64,000 bases of DNA from Mesorhizobium sp. B1-1-8 (GCF_006442795.2 NZ_CP083956.1:558001-622000); one strand, 5' to 3'. Shown: positions 16,729-27,381, counted from the first letter of the stretch. Notes: generated by a model not told the origin, from the sequence alone. Numbers and translations: made by a program.

Positions 16729-17595
16729 ATGAGCGGGGGCGAAGCGACGATGGACGAACGGGTGCCTCGCGACTTCGAGACGCTGCGCGCGACGATCCTG
16801 GAGCGCCGCCATAACCTGCCCAAGCGCATCGCCCAGATTGCTGCCTACGCCCTCGACAATCCCGACGACATCGCCTTCGGCACGGCCGCCAGCATCGCCG
16901 CCTCGGCCGGCGTCCAGCCCTCCACGCTGATCCGTTTTGCCCAGCAGCTCGGCTTCGACGGCTTCACCAGCCTGCAGCAGGTGTTTCGCGAGCGCCTGCG
17001 CGAACGCAATTCCTCTTATGACGAGCGATTGGCGGCCTTGCGCGCCAAGGCCGAGGAAGGGGCTGGGCACCGGGCGATCTTCGACGGCTTTGTCGCCGCC
17101 GCCAGCACCTCGCTCAACGATATTTCGCGGGCGCTCAACGACGCACATTTCGAGGAAGCGATTGCGCTGCTGGCCAAAGCCGAGACCATCTACCTGCTGG
17201 CCAAGCGCCGCTCCTATCCGGTGGCGTCATACATCGCCTACGCCCTGGGCAAGCTGAAGATCCGCAACCAGCTGATCGAGTCGGCCGCCGGACTGAATGC
17301 CGAGATGATCGGCTTCGCCACGCCGAGGGACGCCGTCATCGCCATCAGCTTCTCGCCTTATGCGCCGGCGACCATCGAGGAGACGCGCTCGATCGCCGAG
17401 CAGGGCGTTCCGATCGTCGCCATCACCGACTCCTCGTTCTCGCCGCTCGCCCAGTTCGCAAAAGTCTGGTTCGAGGTCGCCGAGGCCGATTTCGGCGGCT
17501 TCCGCTCCTTGTCGGCGACGATGGCGCTGGCCATGGCGCTAACGGTTGCCGTTGGCGAGAAGCGGCGCGACGCCGGCCGCAAGCGCAAGGCCTGA
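16729..17595 (+). CDS. iolR: RpiR family transcriptional repressor of inositol genes
   Basis: Repressor of 288 residues with the two-domain RpiR layout: an N-terminal helix-turn-helix (AASIAASAGVQPSTLIRFAQ, then QLGF) and a C-terminal SIS phosphosugar-binding domain beginning near residue 120 (AETIYLLAKRRSYPVASYIA). In S. meliloti IolR represses idhA, iolY, iolR and iolC and responds to 2-keto-5-deoxygluconic acid 6-phosphate, a pathway intermediate. Context (iolY on one side, iolCDEB on the other) makes the assignment strong. The start could also be the ATG at 16750. Confidence 0.88.
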   Translation: MSGGEATMDERVPRDFETLRATILERRHNLPKRIAQIAAYALDNPDDIAFGTAASIAASAGVQPSTLIRFAQQLGFDGFTSLQQVFRERLRERNSSYDERLAALRAKAEEGAGHRAIFDGFVAAASTSLNDISRALNDAHFEEAIALLAKAETIYLLAKRRSYPVASYIAYALGKLKIRNQLIESAAGLNAEMIGFATPRDAVIAISFSPYAPATIEETRSIAEQGVPIVAITDSSFSPLAQFAKVWFEVAEADFGGFRSLSATMALAMALTVAVGEKRRDAGRKRKA

Positions 17596-17624
17596 ACGGC
17601 CTCGCATCCGCCTTTTTCGGTCGG

Positions 17625-17638
17625 GGAACGCTCATTCC
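17625..17638 (+). promoter_or_regulatory. IolR box before iolC (exact match)
   Basis: GGAA-CGCTCA-TTCC matches the published S. meliloti IolR operator GGAA-N6-TTCC exactly. It lies 113 bases before the iolC start and 30 bases after the iolR stop, so iolC may have its own promoter in addition to read-through. Confidence 0.7.
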
Positions 17639-17654
17639 ATATTGACTATGGATT

Positions 17655-17668
17655 GGAATTATTATTTC
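17655..17668 (+). promoter_or_regulatory. Second IolR-like box before iolC
   Basis: GGAA-TTATTA-TTTC fits GGAA-N6-TTCC with one mismatch and sits in TGGAATTATTATTTCA. This is nearly the same sequence as the site before the importer operon (TGGAATAAATATTTCA at 6645-6660). Two sites 30 bases apart (start to start, about three helical turns) could bind repressor on one face of the DNA. Confidence 0.55.
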
Positions 17669-17750
17669 ATATTGCCGGCGCCACGTTGCCGCTCGCGCGT
17701 GTTACCCACAACAACGTTGCTCGATACAACAAGGCCGATGGGAGGTTCGA

Positions 17751-19679
17751 ATGGGCGAAGCCGTGGAAGCGAAACCGCTCGACGTCATCACCATCGGCCG
17801 CGCCTCGGTCGACCTCTACGGCCAGCAGATCGGCTCGCGGCTGGAGGACATCACCTCCTTCGCCAAGTCGATCGGCGGCTGCCCGGCCAACATCTCGGTC
17901 GGCACCGCCAGGCTCGGATTGCGCTCGGCGCTGCTCACCCGCGTCGGCGACGAGCAGATGGGCCGCTTCATCCGCGAGCAACTCCGGCGCGAAGGCGTTT
18001 CGGTCGACGGCCTGAAGACCGACAAGGAGCGGCTGACCGCGCTTGTGCTGCTGTCGGTCGAGAGCGAAGGCGTCTCGCCGATGATCTTCTATCGCACCGA
18101 TTGCGCCGACATGGCGTTGGCGGAAGAGGATATCGACGAGGCGTTCATCGCCTCGGCACGCGCGGTTGTCGTCACCGGCACGCATTTCTCGCGTCCCAAT
18201 TCCGATGCCGCCCAGCGCAAGGCGATCCGCATCATGAAGGCCAAAGGCGGCAAGGTGGTGTTCGACATCGACTACCGTCCGAACCTCTGGGGCCTTGCCG
18301 GCCATGCCGAGGGTTTTGAGCGCTACGTCAAGTCGGACCGCGTCTCGGCGCAGCTGAGGACGGTGCTGCCCGATTGCGACCTCATCGTCGGCACTGAGGA
18401 AGAGATCATGATCGCCTCGGGCGCCGACGATTGCCTGAGCGCGCTGAAGACCATCCGCGCGCTGTCCCCGGCCACCATTGTGCTCAAGCGCGGCGCCATG
18501 GGCTGCATCGTTTATGACGGACCGATCAGCGACGATCTCGAGGACGGCGTCGTCGGCAAGGGTTTTCCGATCGAGGTCTATAACGTGCTTGGCGCCGGCG
18601 ACGCCTTCATGTCGGGCTTCCTGCGCGGCTGGCTCGGCGGCGAAAGTTTTGCCACGGCCGCGACCTGGGCCAATGCCTGCGGCGCCTTCGCGGTGTCGCG
18701 CCTGCTCTGCGCGCCGGAATATCCGACCTTCGAGGAGCTGCAGTTCTTCTTGAAGCAAGGCAGCAGGCATCTGGCGCTGCGCAAGGACGAGGCGATCAAC
18801 CACATCCACTGGGCCACCACGCGCCGGCGCGACATTCCCTCGCTGATGGCGCTGGCCTGCGACCACCGCGTCCAGCTGGAGGATGTGGCGGCTAAGGTCG
18901 GGGCCGATTCATCACGCATCGCCGATTTCAAGGTGCTGACCGTCAAGGCGGCGGCAAGGATTGCCGCCGGCCGCGACGGCTACGGCATGCTGCTCGACGA
19001 GAAATACGGCCGCGACGCGATGTTCGAATTCGCCCGCCATCCCTTCGCCTGGCTTGGCCGTCCGGTCGAACTGCCAGGCTCGCGGCCGCTGCGTTTTGAA
19101 TTCTCGCAGGACATCGGCTCGCAGCTCGCCGAGTGGCCGGTCGAGCACTGCATCAAGTGCCTGTGCTTCTATCATCCGGACGATCCTGAGGCGCTGAAGC
19201 TGGAGCAGCAGCAGAAGCTGCTCAGCCTGTTCGAAGCCGCGCGCAAGGTCGGCCGCGAACTGCTGGTCGAGATCATCGCCGGCAAGCATGGCAAGCTCGA
19301 CGACACCACCGTTCCGCGTGCGCTGGAGGAACTCTATGCGCTGGGCATCAAGCCCGACTGGTGGAAGCTGGAGCCGCAGGCCTCCGCCGGCGCCTGGGCG
19401 AAGATCGAAGCGGTGATCCTGAAGAACGACCCCTGGTGCCGCGGCGTCGTGCTGCTCGGGCTGGAGGCGCCGCAGGACGAGCTGGTCGCCGCCTTCGCCG
19501 CCACCGCAAATGCACCAATCGTCAAAGGCTTCGCCGTCGGCCGCACCATCTTCATCAACGCCGCCGAACAATGGCTGGCCGGCAGGATGTCGGATGACGA
19601 GGCTGTCGCCGACATGGCATCGCGCTTCGAGCAGCTGACCGAGGCATGGCTTGCCGCGCGCGGCCGTAAGGCAGCATAA
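17751..19679 (+). CDS. iolC: 5-dehydro-2-deoxygluconokinase fused to a DUF2090 aldolase-like domain
   Basis: Late step of inositol breakdown: phosphorylates 5-dehydro-2-deoxygluconate. The 642-residue protein has an N-terminal PfkB kinase domain (about residues 10-325), with GGCPANISVGTARLG and the C-terminal signature NVLGAGDAFMSGFLRG, followed by a DUF2090 domain (about 350-640) thought to supply the IolJ-type aldolase that gives dihydroxyacetone phosphate and malonic semialdehyde. Classical IolC alone is about 330 residues, so this is the two-domain form usual in rhizobia. RBS GGGAGG before the ATG. First gene of iolC-D-E. Confidence 0.93.
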   Translation: MGEAVEAKPLDVITIGRASVDLYGQQIGSRLEDITSFAKSIGGCPANISVGTARLGLRSALLTRVGDEQMGRFIREQLRREGVSVDGLKTDKERLTALVLLSVESEGVSPMIFYRTDCADMALAEEDIDEAFIASARAVVVTGTHFSRPNSDAAQRKAIRIMKAKGGKVVFDIDYRPNLWGLAGHAEGFERYVKSDRVSAQLRTVLPDCDLIVGTEEEIMIASGADDCLSALKTIRALSPATIVLKRGAMGCIVYDGPISDDLEDGVVGKGFPIEVYNVLGAGDAFMSGFLRGWLGGESFATAATWANACGAFAVSRLLCAPEYPTFEELQFFLKQGSRHLALRKDEAINHIHWATTRRRDIPSLMALACDHRVQLEDVAAKVGADSSRIADFKVLTVKAAARIAAGRDGYGMLLDEKYGRDAMFEFARHPFAWLGRPVELPGSRPLRFEFSQDIGSQLAEWPVEHCIKCLCFYHPDDPEALKLEQQQKLLSLFEAARKVGRELLVEIIAGKHGKLDDTTVPRALEELYALGIKPDWWKLEPQASAGAWAKIEAVILKNDPWCRGVVLLGLEAPQDELVAAFAATANAPIVKGFAVGRTIFINAAEQWLAGRMSDDEAVADMASRFEQLTEAWLAARGRKAA

Positions 19680-19711
19680 GAAGACCGCTGAAGGACTGCG
19701 GAGGAGACACC

Positions 19712-21556
<1,845 letters not shown>

Positions 21557-21588
21557 GCCTCGCAACCGACTGAAGCTGGAGTGACGAC

Positions 21589-22506
21589 TTGAAAGCCAAA
21601 CTGGGCATGTCCCCCATCGCGTGGTGGAATGACGATCTCGTGGAATTGAGCGATGACGTGTCGCTGGAGGAGTGCCTGCGCCAGTCGCGTTCGGCGGGCT
21701 TCACCGGCATGGAAATGGGCCGCCGCTTCCCCAACGACCCGAAGGTGATGCTGCCGATCCTCAAAGCGGCCGACGTCACGCTTTGCGGCGGCTGGTTCTC
21801 CGGCACGCTGGTCGACGAGGACATGGCCAAGAACAAGGATCGCATCCAGCCGATGATCGACCTGTTCAAGGCAGTCGACGCGCCCTGCATCGTCTATGGC
21901 GAAGTCGGCCGCTCCATCCAGGGTGACCGCTCTAAGCCTTTGGCCACCAAGCCGAAACTTTCAGACGACGAGATGAAGGCCTATGGCCGCCGCGTCACCG
22001 AATTCGGCGAATGGTGCGCCGACCAGGGCATGCCGCTCTCCTACCACCACCACATGGCGGCGGTGGTCGAGACCGAGCCGGAGCTCGACGCCTTCATGCG
22101 CCATTCCGGCGAAGGCATTCCGCTCTTGCTCGACGCCGGGCATCTCGCCTTTGCCGGCGGCGACGTGCTGCGCGCCATCGACAACCACCACAAGCGCATC
22201 AACCACGTGCATGTGAAGGACGTGCGCATGGCCGTGATCGACGGGCTCGACCGCACCAAACAGTCCTTCCTAGATGCCGTGGCGCTCGGCGCCTTCACCG
22301 TTCCGGGCGACGGCTCGCTCGATTTCGGCGCCATCGTCCAGCGCTTCGCCGACCATGGTTATGAAGGCTGGTTCGTCGTCGAGGCCGAGCAGGATCCGAA
22401 GAAGAACCCGCCGCTGAAGATGGCTGAGGTCGGCCACAGGGAACTGATGCGGGTGATGACGGCAGCCGGCTACACGGTGGAGACGCAAGGGTTTCCGAAT
22501 GCATGA
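21589..22506 (+). CDS. iolE: myo-inosose-2 dehydratase
   Basis: Dehydrates 2-keto-myo-inositol to the diketone used by IolD. The 305-residue TIM-barrel protein starts KAKLGMSPIAWWNDDLVELS and contains LSYHHHMAAVVETE and LLLDAGHLAFAGGD, metal-site regions of the IolE family. It begins with TTG, preceded by GGAG. It is the third gene of the iolCDE run. A paralogue with the same motifs lies at 40409-41320. Confidence 0.94.
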   Translation: MKAKLGMSPIAWWNDDLVELSDDVSLEECLRQSRSAGFTGMEMGRRFPNDPKVMLPILKAADVTLCGGWFSGTLVDEDMAKNKDRIQPMIDLFKAVDAPCIVYGEVGRSIQGDRSKPLATKPKLSDDEMKAYGRRVTEFGEWCADQGMPLSYHHHMAAVVETEPELDAFMRHSGEGIPLLLDAGHLAFAGGDVLRAIDNHHKRINHVHVKDVRMAVIDGLDRTKQSFLDAVALGAFTVPGDGSLDFGAIVQRFADHGYEGWFVVEAEQDPKKNPPLKMAEVGHRELMRVMTAAGYTVETQGFPNA

Positions 22507-22570
22507 CCGCTGGATCGGACGCCGCCGGCGGCCTATCTGAGCACAGGTCCGCTGAACCTCGGATGGCGCG

Positions 22571-22780
22571 ATGAAAGACTATGAGCACCCCTTCTTCCGG
22601 CCGCTGTGGCGGCGCGTTGTCGTCGTCGCCGTCTGCCTGGTCTGGTCGGTGATCGAGTTCGCCTCCGGCACGCCCTTCTGGGGCGTCATCGCGCTCGGCT
22701 TCGCCGGTTATGCGGTGTGGCAGTTCTTCTATCTCTACAAGCCGGCCGAGGAGAAGGCTGACCCCGAACCGAAGGAATGA
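22571..22780 (+). CDS. Small DUF3329-like membrane protein
   Basis: A 69-residue protein with two hydrophobic helices (VVVVAVCLVWSVIEFAS and FWGVIALGFAGYAVWQFFYL) and a charged C-terminal tail. It begins MKDYEHPFFRPLWRR, as I recall for DUF3329 proteins of rhizobia. The function is unknown. It stands between iolE and iolB in the same direction and may be cotranscribed. Confidence 0.75.
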   Translation: MKDYEHPFFRPLWRRVVVVAVCLVWSVIEFASGTPFWGVIALGFAGYAVWQFFYLYKPAEEKADPEPKE

Positions 22781-22864
22781 AGCGGTCGATGGGCTGGAGG
22801 GTTCACGGATCGGACAGCGCATGGCGCATCGATTGCGTTGACGATTGGCTGAAATGCCTCTCAC

Positions 22865-23049
22865 TTCGTCATCCACGGGCGAAGCAAGGAGCGAAGCGAC
22901 GCAGCGCAGACCCGAGGATCCATTCCGTAACTTCGAAGCAGCCGCTGCGGTACGGAATTCTGCTCCGCTGCGCCTTCGACTGAGGGAACGGAATGGATCC
23001 TAGGGTCTTCGCGACGGAGCTTCGCTCCTGCTCCGCCCTAGGATGACGA
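22865..23049. repeat. Palindromic intergenic element B, copy 3
   Basis: Bounded by TTCGTCATCC (22865-22874) and GGATGACGA (23041-23049). It is closely related to copy 1 at 12145-12330, sharing the left edge and the GGAGCTTCGCTCCTGC inner hairpin. It fills most of the 325-base gap 22781-23105 between the small membrane gene and iolB; no gene is seen there. Confidence 0.8.
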
Positions 23050-23105
23050 GGTTGGATGGCCTGCATCCATCAGAGCCAATGTCGAGGAAATTAGGAGAGA
23101 CAAAA

Positions 23106-23918
23106 ATGTCGAAACTGCTCGTCAAGGCCGATAAGGGCCACGGCCACGTCGCTCATGTCACCCCGCAAAGCGCCGGCTGGACCTATGTCGGTTTCGATCT
23201 CCATCGGCTGCGGCCGGGCGAGACAGCTTCGGGCGAGACGGGCGACCGCGAGGTCTGTCTGGTCTTCGTCACCGGCAAGGGCAAGGCGTCGGCCGGCGGC
23301 AAGGATCTCGGCCTGCTCGGCGAACGCATGTCGCCGTTCGAGGGCAAGCCGTGGTCGGTCTATGTGCCGGAAGGCTCGGATTGGTCGGTCACCGCCGACA
23401 CCGGGCTGGAGCTCGCCGTCTGCTCGGCGCCAGGCCTGGGCGGCGGGTTGCCGGTTCGTGTCATCGGCCCGGACGATCTCGGCCAGGAGGTGCGTGGCAA
23501 GGGCACCAACACACGCTACGTCACCAACATCCTGCCCGAGGGCAAGCCGGCCGACTCGCTGCTGGTGGTCGAGGTCATCACGCCGGGCGGCCACACCTCG
23601 AGCTATCCGCCGCACAAGCACGACCAGGACAATCTCCCGGTAGAATCCTATCTCGAGGAGACCTACTACCATCGCCTCAACCCGCCGCAGGGCTTTGCCT
23701 TCCAGCGCGTCTATACCGATGCCGACAGGAACGGCGTGCGCGATCTGGACGAGGCGATGGCGATCGAGGATGGCGACGTCGTGCTGGTGCCCAAGGGCTA
23801 TCACCCTTGCGCGGCCTGCCACGGCTACGATCTCTACTATCTCAATGTCATGGCCGGCCCGAAGCGGACATGGAAATTCCACAACGCGGCCGAGCACGAA
23901 TGGTTGATGAAGGCCTGA
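23106..23918 (+). CDS. iolB: 5-deoxy-glucuronate isomerase
   Basis: Isomerises 5-deoxy-glucuronate to 5-dehydro-2-deoxygluconate, the substrate of IolC. The 270-residue bicupin has the metal-binding region SSYPPHKHDQ with ESYLEETYYHRL, and the C-terminal cupin motif VLVPKGYHPCAACHGYDLYY. Start at 23106 after AGGAGAG. It is separated from iolE by a small membrane gene and a palindromic element, so its expression may differ from iolCDE, or it may rely on read-through. Confidence 0.95.
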   Translation: MSKLLVKADKGHGHVAHVTPQSAGWTYVGFDLHRLRPGETASGETGDREVCLVFVTGKGKASAGGKDLGLLGERMSPFEGKPWSVYVPEGSDWSVTADTGLELAVCSAPGLGGGLPVRVIGPDDLGQEVRGKGTNTRYVTNILPEGKPADSLLVVEVITPGGHTSSYPPHKHDQDNLPVESYLEETYYHRLNPPQGFAFQRVYTDADRNGVRDLDEAMAIEDGDVVLVPKGYHPCAACHGYDLYYLNVMAGPKRTWKFHNAAEHEWLMKA

Positions 23919-24173
23919 CCGGGTTCTTTCGTTCCCGCCGAAACCATTGGTCCAGCGCGGAAAAATGGTCGGCTAACGACCGCACGGCTCCGTTTGCCTT
24001 CGAAAACCCACGAAAGCTTCGTCAATCCGTCATGGAAATCACCTATGGCAGCGGGTCTGATACATGTCGCCCGAGGCGCTGAGCTGTTTTGGGACAACGA
24101 CTTGCCGCAACCAAAGACTTGAAGCGCGTCACATCGATCCCCGTCGGGTAATGCGCTTCGACGAGGACTTTTT

Positions 24174-24881
24174 ATGCGTTACGCCATCTATTTCACCCCA
24201 CGGCAGGACGAGCCGCTGGCGCGGATCGCCGCCAACTGGCTGGGCCGCGATCCGTTCGGCGCGGCGACCCGGCCGGTCGAGGCGGTGGGTGAATTGTCGG
24301 CCGCGGAAGTCGCCTTCCACACCGCCTCGGCGCGGCGCTACGGCTTTCACGCGACGCTGAAGGCGCCCTTCCGGCTGGCGCCGAACGAGACGGAAGCCTC
24401 GCTGCGCGCCGCGCTCGACACTTTCGCCGAAGCGACGCCGCCGGTCATCATTCCGCGTCTTGTCGTCGGCCAGATCGACGACTTCTTTGCCCTGGTGCCG
24501 GAACAGCCATTGCCGGCGCTCAACAGCTTCGCCGGCGAGGTCGTGCGTGCCTTCGACAGTTTCCGCGCGCCGCTGAGCGAGGCCGAAATCGAGCGGCGCA
24601 GCCCGGATTCGCTGAAGCCGGACGAATTCCGCAACCTCTGCCAGTGGGGTTATCCTTATGTCTTCGAGACATTTCGCTTTCACATGACGCTGTCCGGCCG
24701 CGTCGGGCCACAGGAAAGCCAACGTGTTCTGGCAGCGATTGACAGCCTGTTTGCCGATGTGCTCCAGCGTCCGGTGTCGGTGGATGCGCTGACCCTGTTT
24801 GTCGAAACCGAGCCGGGCGCCCCGTTCATGGTGCTTTCCCACCATGCGCTTGGACACCGCTCGGCCAGGAAGACCGCTTGA
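24174..24881 (+). CDS. DUF1045 family protein, 2H phosphoesterase-like, phosphonate-linked
   Basis: A 235-residue protein of the DUF1045 family found in phosphonate operons. Two H-x-T motifs, FHATL near residue 58 and FHMTL near 168, are the catalytic repeats of the 2H phosphoesterase fold, which cleaves cyclic phosphates. A role in processing phosphoribosyl cyclic phosphate during phosphonate use is plausible but inferred. The start follows a GAGG. It precedes phnM by 57 bases. The 255-base gap to iolB holds no visible gene. Confidence 0.82.
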   Translation: MRYAIYFTPRQDEPLARIAANWLGRDPFGAATRPVEAVGELSAAEVAFHTASARRYGFHATLKAPFRLAPNETEASLRAALDTFAEATPPVIIPRLVVGQIDDFFALVPEQPLPALNSFAGEVVRAFDSFRAPLSEAEIERRSPDSLKPDEFRNLCQWGYPYVFETFRFHMTLSGRVGPQESQRVLAAIDSLFADVLQRPVSVDALTLFVETEPGAPFMVLSHHALGHRSARKTA

Positions 24882-24938
24882 GCCGACTGCCCGATTTGAC
24901 CGCCAGGTTTGACAACTTGAGACCAAGGACCGCCTGAG

Positions 24939-26078
24939 ATGACCGCCGAGACCGTTTTGAACAATGCCCGCATCGTGCTGCCCGGCGAGATCGTCGAGGG
25001 CTCGCTGCTGCTGCGCGACGGCCTGATCGCCGCCATCGAGCCGGGCGATGCCCGCACCGGCGAGGACATGGGCGGCGACTACATCATCCCCGGCCTGATC
25101 GAACTCCACACAGACCACCTTGAAGGCCATTACGCGCCGCGGCCGAAGGTGCGCTGGAACCCGATCGCCGCGGTGCTTGCCCATGACGCACAGGTGGCCA
25201 CCGCCGGCATCACCACCGTGCTCGATGCCTTGCGCGTCGGCATGGATGAGGACGCCGACCTGACCTCCGACGACGTCCGCAAGCTTGCCGACGCCATCGA
25301 GGACAGCGTGCGCGAAGACCGGCTCAGGGCCGATCATTTCCTCCATTTGCGCTGCGAGGTCTCGGCGCCGGACTGCCTGAAAGCCTTCGCCAATTTCGAC
25401 ACCGACGACAGGGTCAAGCTCGCCTCGCTGATGGACCATTCGCCGGGCCAGCGCCAGTTCGTCGATCTCGAGACCTATGCCTATTACTACCAGCGCAAGC
25501 TGAAGCTGACGGACCGCGATTTCCAGGAATTCTGCGAGAAGCGGATGGCGGAATCGGCGCGCAATGCCGGTCCGAACCGCGCCTTCATCTCGGCCGCCTG
25601 CCACGAGCGCGGCATCGTTCTCGCCAGCCATGATGACGCCACCGCCAGCCATGTCGGCGAGGCTGTCGAACAGGGCGTGCGCGTGGCCGAATTCCCGACC
25701 ACGGAAGAAGCGGCAAAGGCCTCGAAGGCGGCCGGCATGGGTGTCTTGATGGGCTCGCCCAATGTCATGCGCGGCGGCTCGCATTCCGGCAACGTCTCGG
25801 CGCGCACTTTGGCCGCCGCCGGCCTGCTCGACATCCTGTCGTCCGACTATATTCCCTTCAGCCTGATCCAGTCGGCCTTCTTCCTCGGCGACGTCGTCGA
25901 AGGCATCTCGCTGCCGCAGGCGGTGGCCATGGTATCGAAGAACCCGGCCGAGGCCATCGGCCTTGCCGATCGCGGCGTCATCGAGCCTGGTCGCCGCGCC
26001 GATCTGGTGCGCGTGCGCGTCGACGACCATGTGCCGGTGGTGCGCACCGTCTGGCGGCAGGGCCGCCGGGTCGCATGA
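24939..26078 (+). CDS. phnM: alpha-D-ribose 1-methylphosphonate 5-triphosphate diphosphatase
   Basis: Amidohydrolase-fold enzyme of the C-P lyase pathway that removes pyrophosphate from the ribose phosphonate triphosphate intermediate. The 379-residue protein has the metal motif GLIELHTDHLEGHYAPRPKV and the later ASHDDATASHVGEA. It overlaps phnN by four bases (ATGA, 26075-26078), showing translational coupling. The C-P lyase core genes phnG-L are not in this window, so phnM here belongs to a split set. Confidence 0.93.
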   Translation: MTAETVLNNARIVLPGEIVEGSLLLRDGLIAAIEPGDARTGEDMGGDYIIPGLIELHTDHLEGHYAPRPKVRWNPIAAVLAHDAQVATAGITTVLDALRVGMDEDADLTSDDVRKLADAIEDSVREDRLRADHFLHLRCEVSAPDCLKAFANFDTDDRVKLASLMDHSPGQRQFVDLETYAYYYQRKLKLTDRDFQEFCEKRMAESARNAGPNRAFISAACHERGIVLASHDDATASHVGEAVEQGVRVAEFPTTEEAAKASKAAGMGVLMGSPNVMRGGSHSGNVSARTLAAAGLLDILSSDYIPFSLIQSAFFLGDVVEGISLPQAVAMVSKNPAEAIGLADRGVIEPGRRADLVRVRVDDHVPVVRTVWRQGRRVA

Positions 26079-26704
26079 TGGTTTCAGCCTTGATCGAGCG
26101 CACGCTGGCCGAGACCTTTCCGATCCGCAACGGCGTCTTCGTCGCCGTCGTCGGGCCGAGCGGCGCCGGCAAGGATACGGTGATCGGCTACGCCAAGCAG
26201 CGCTTTGCCGGCGAGACCCGGCTCGAATTCGTGCGCCGCGTCATCACAAGGCCGAGCGACGCGGCAAGCGAGGATCACGACACGCTTGCCGACGCCGCCT
26301 TCGCCGAGGCCGAAGCCGACGGCGCCTTCGCAATCTGCTGGGACGCGCATGGCCTGCGCTACGGCCTGCCCGCCGATGTCGACTGGGCGGTTGGCAACGG
26401 CCATGTCGCCGTGGCCAATGTCTCGCGGTCAGTCCTCCCTGCGCTGCGCGAGCGCTATGCCAATCTGGCGGTGGTCGAGATCACCGCCGCGCCGGAGATC
26501 CTGGCCGAGCGGCTGGCGGCGCGCGGTCGCGAATCGCGCGGCGAGGTGCTTGCCCGCCTGGCGCGCAGCACGACCGTGACGCTTTCCGGACCGGACGTCA
26601 CCTCGATCGACAATTGCGGCGCCAGGGAAATCGCCGGCGAGCGCTTCGCCGAAGTGCTGCGCAAGGCAATGGCCGTATCCGACCTGTCGGGATTAATTGG
26701 ATAA
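26075..26704 (+). CDS. phnN: Ribose 1,5-bisphosphate phosphokinase
   Basis: Phosphorylates ribose 1,5-bisphosphate to PRPP, the last step of phosphonate ribosyl recycling. The 209-residue protein resembles guanylate kinase, with the P-loop VVGPSGAGKDTVIGYAKQRF near residue 24 and FVRRVITRPSD following. It begins with an ATG overlapping the phnM stop. It is the last gene of the short DUF1045-phnM-phnN unit; a palindromic repeat follows. Confidence 0.92.
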   Translation: MMVSALIERTLAETFPIRNGVFVAVVGPSGAGKDTVIGYAKQRFAGETRLEFVRRVITRPSDAASEDHDTLADAAFAEAEADGAFAICWDAHGLRYGLPADVDWAVGNGHVAVANVSRSVLPALRERYANLAVVEITAAPEILAERLAARGRESRGEVLARLARSTTVTLSGPDVTSIDNCGAREIAGERFAEVLRKAMAVSDLSGLIG

Positions 26705-26762
26705 AGCATGTCTCCCGACAGTGCAGCGGTTTCGGGATAAAGCGATGCTAAAAAGCAAAGAC

Positions 26763-26858
26763 CAATTCCCGGAAAGCGTGAAACGGTTTTCCGTCCGGAA
26801 TTGCGCCAAAACAAATAGATAGAGCGGGTCAGCGTTTCGGTTAAACGATGAGCCGCTC
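26763..26858 (+). repeat. RIME-like palindromic intergenic repeat, copy 2
   Basis: Nearly full-length match to the element at 7807-7907: CAATTCCCGGAAAGCGTGAA, then CGGTTTTCCGTCCGGAATTG, AGAGCGGGTC and the closing hairpin CGTTTC...AAACG...CCGCTC. It lies between convergent phnN and the DUF2231 gene and may act as a bidirectional stop. Confidence 0.8.
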
Positions 26859-26862
26859 CGGT

Positions 26863-27381
26863 TTATGTTGCGTGCCGGTCCCGACCTGCAGGACGGGTGT
26901 CAGCTGACGTGGTTGCCGCAGGTTGCGCTGGCGCGTCCAGGACCGCGACGTGATGCCGGTACACCATTTCCCAGCCCTTCCAGCCGGTGAACAGCAGGAT
27001 ACAGACAACGATGAATGAAAGCAGCACGCCCCAGGGCCGAACTGCGGCTTCGGCACCCTCGCTATAGCGCAGATAGAAGTTGACCAGCGCCAGAACGACC
27101 GCCGTCAAATTGCCGAGCATGTGATACCAGGCATCGGTCAATGCGCGAATGCGCGGCTCGCTGAAGAAGTCGATAAAACCAGCTACTGCTGCCAGGAGAG
27201 CCATCACGATAGCTGCCCCAATCAGCCACATTGATGCCCGTGCCCAGAAGGCATCGGCAGTCCTCCAGAACACCAGGTCGGTGACAAACGCGCCGACAAG
27301 AAAAGCAACAGGAAATGGAATGAGCATCGGATGGATGGGGTGACTCCCCACCTTGGCGGTGCTTACCGGATTCGTGGCCAT
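26863..27381 (-). CDS. DUF2231 family membrane protein
   Basis: A 172-residue protein with four hydrophobic segments (IPFPVAFLVGAFVTDLVFW, WLIGAAIVMALLAAVAGFI, NLTAVVLALVNFYL and VLLSFIVVCILLFTGWKG). HPIHPMLIPFPVAFL near the N-terminus is the hallmark of DUF2231 inner-membrane proteins of unknown function. The C-terminal 25 residues are polar and low in complexity. It shows no operon link to the neighbours: 182 bases without a gene separate it from the ABC permease gene. Confidence 0.82.
   Translation of the reverse strand: MATNPVSTAKVGSHPIHPMLIPFPVAFLVGAFVTDLVFWRTADAFWARASMWLIGAAIVMALLAAVAGFIDFFSEPRIRALTDAWYHMLGNLTAVVLALVNFYLRYSEGAEAAVRPWGVLLSFIVVCILLFTGWKGWEMVYRHHVAVLDAPAQPAATTSADTRPAGRDRHAT

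Noticed and set aside
23919..24173. Possible Pho box before the DUF1045-phnMN unit (CGTCAATCCGTCAT)
   Set aside because: The two GTCA words are 8 bases apart, whereas Pho box repeats have an 11-base period, and the flanks do not match CTGTCAT.
24129..26030. Long minus-strand open frame over DUF1045 and phnM
   Set aside because: Antisense shadow of clearly recognised genes with biased, non-conserved composition.
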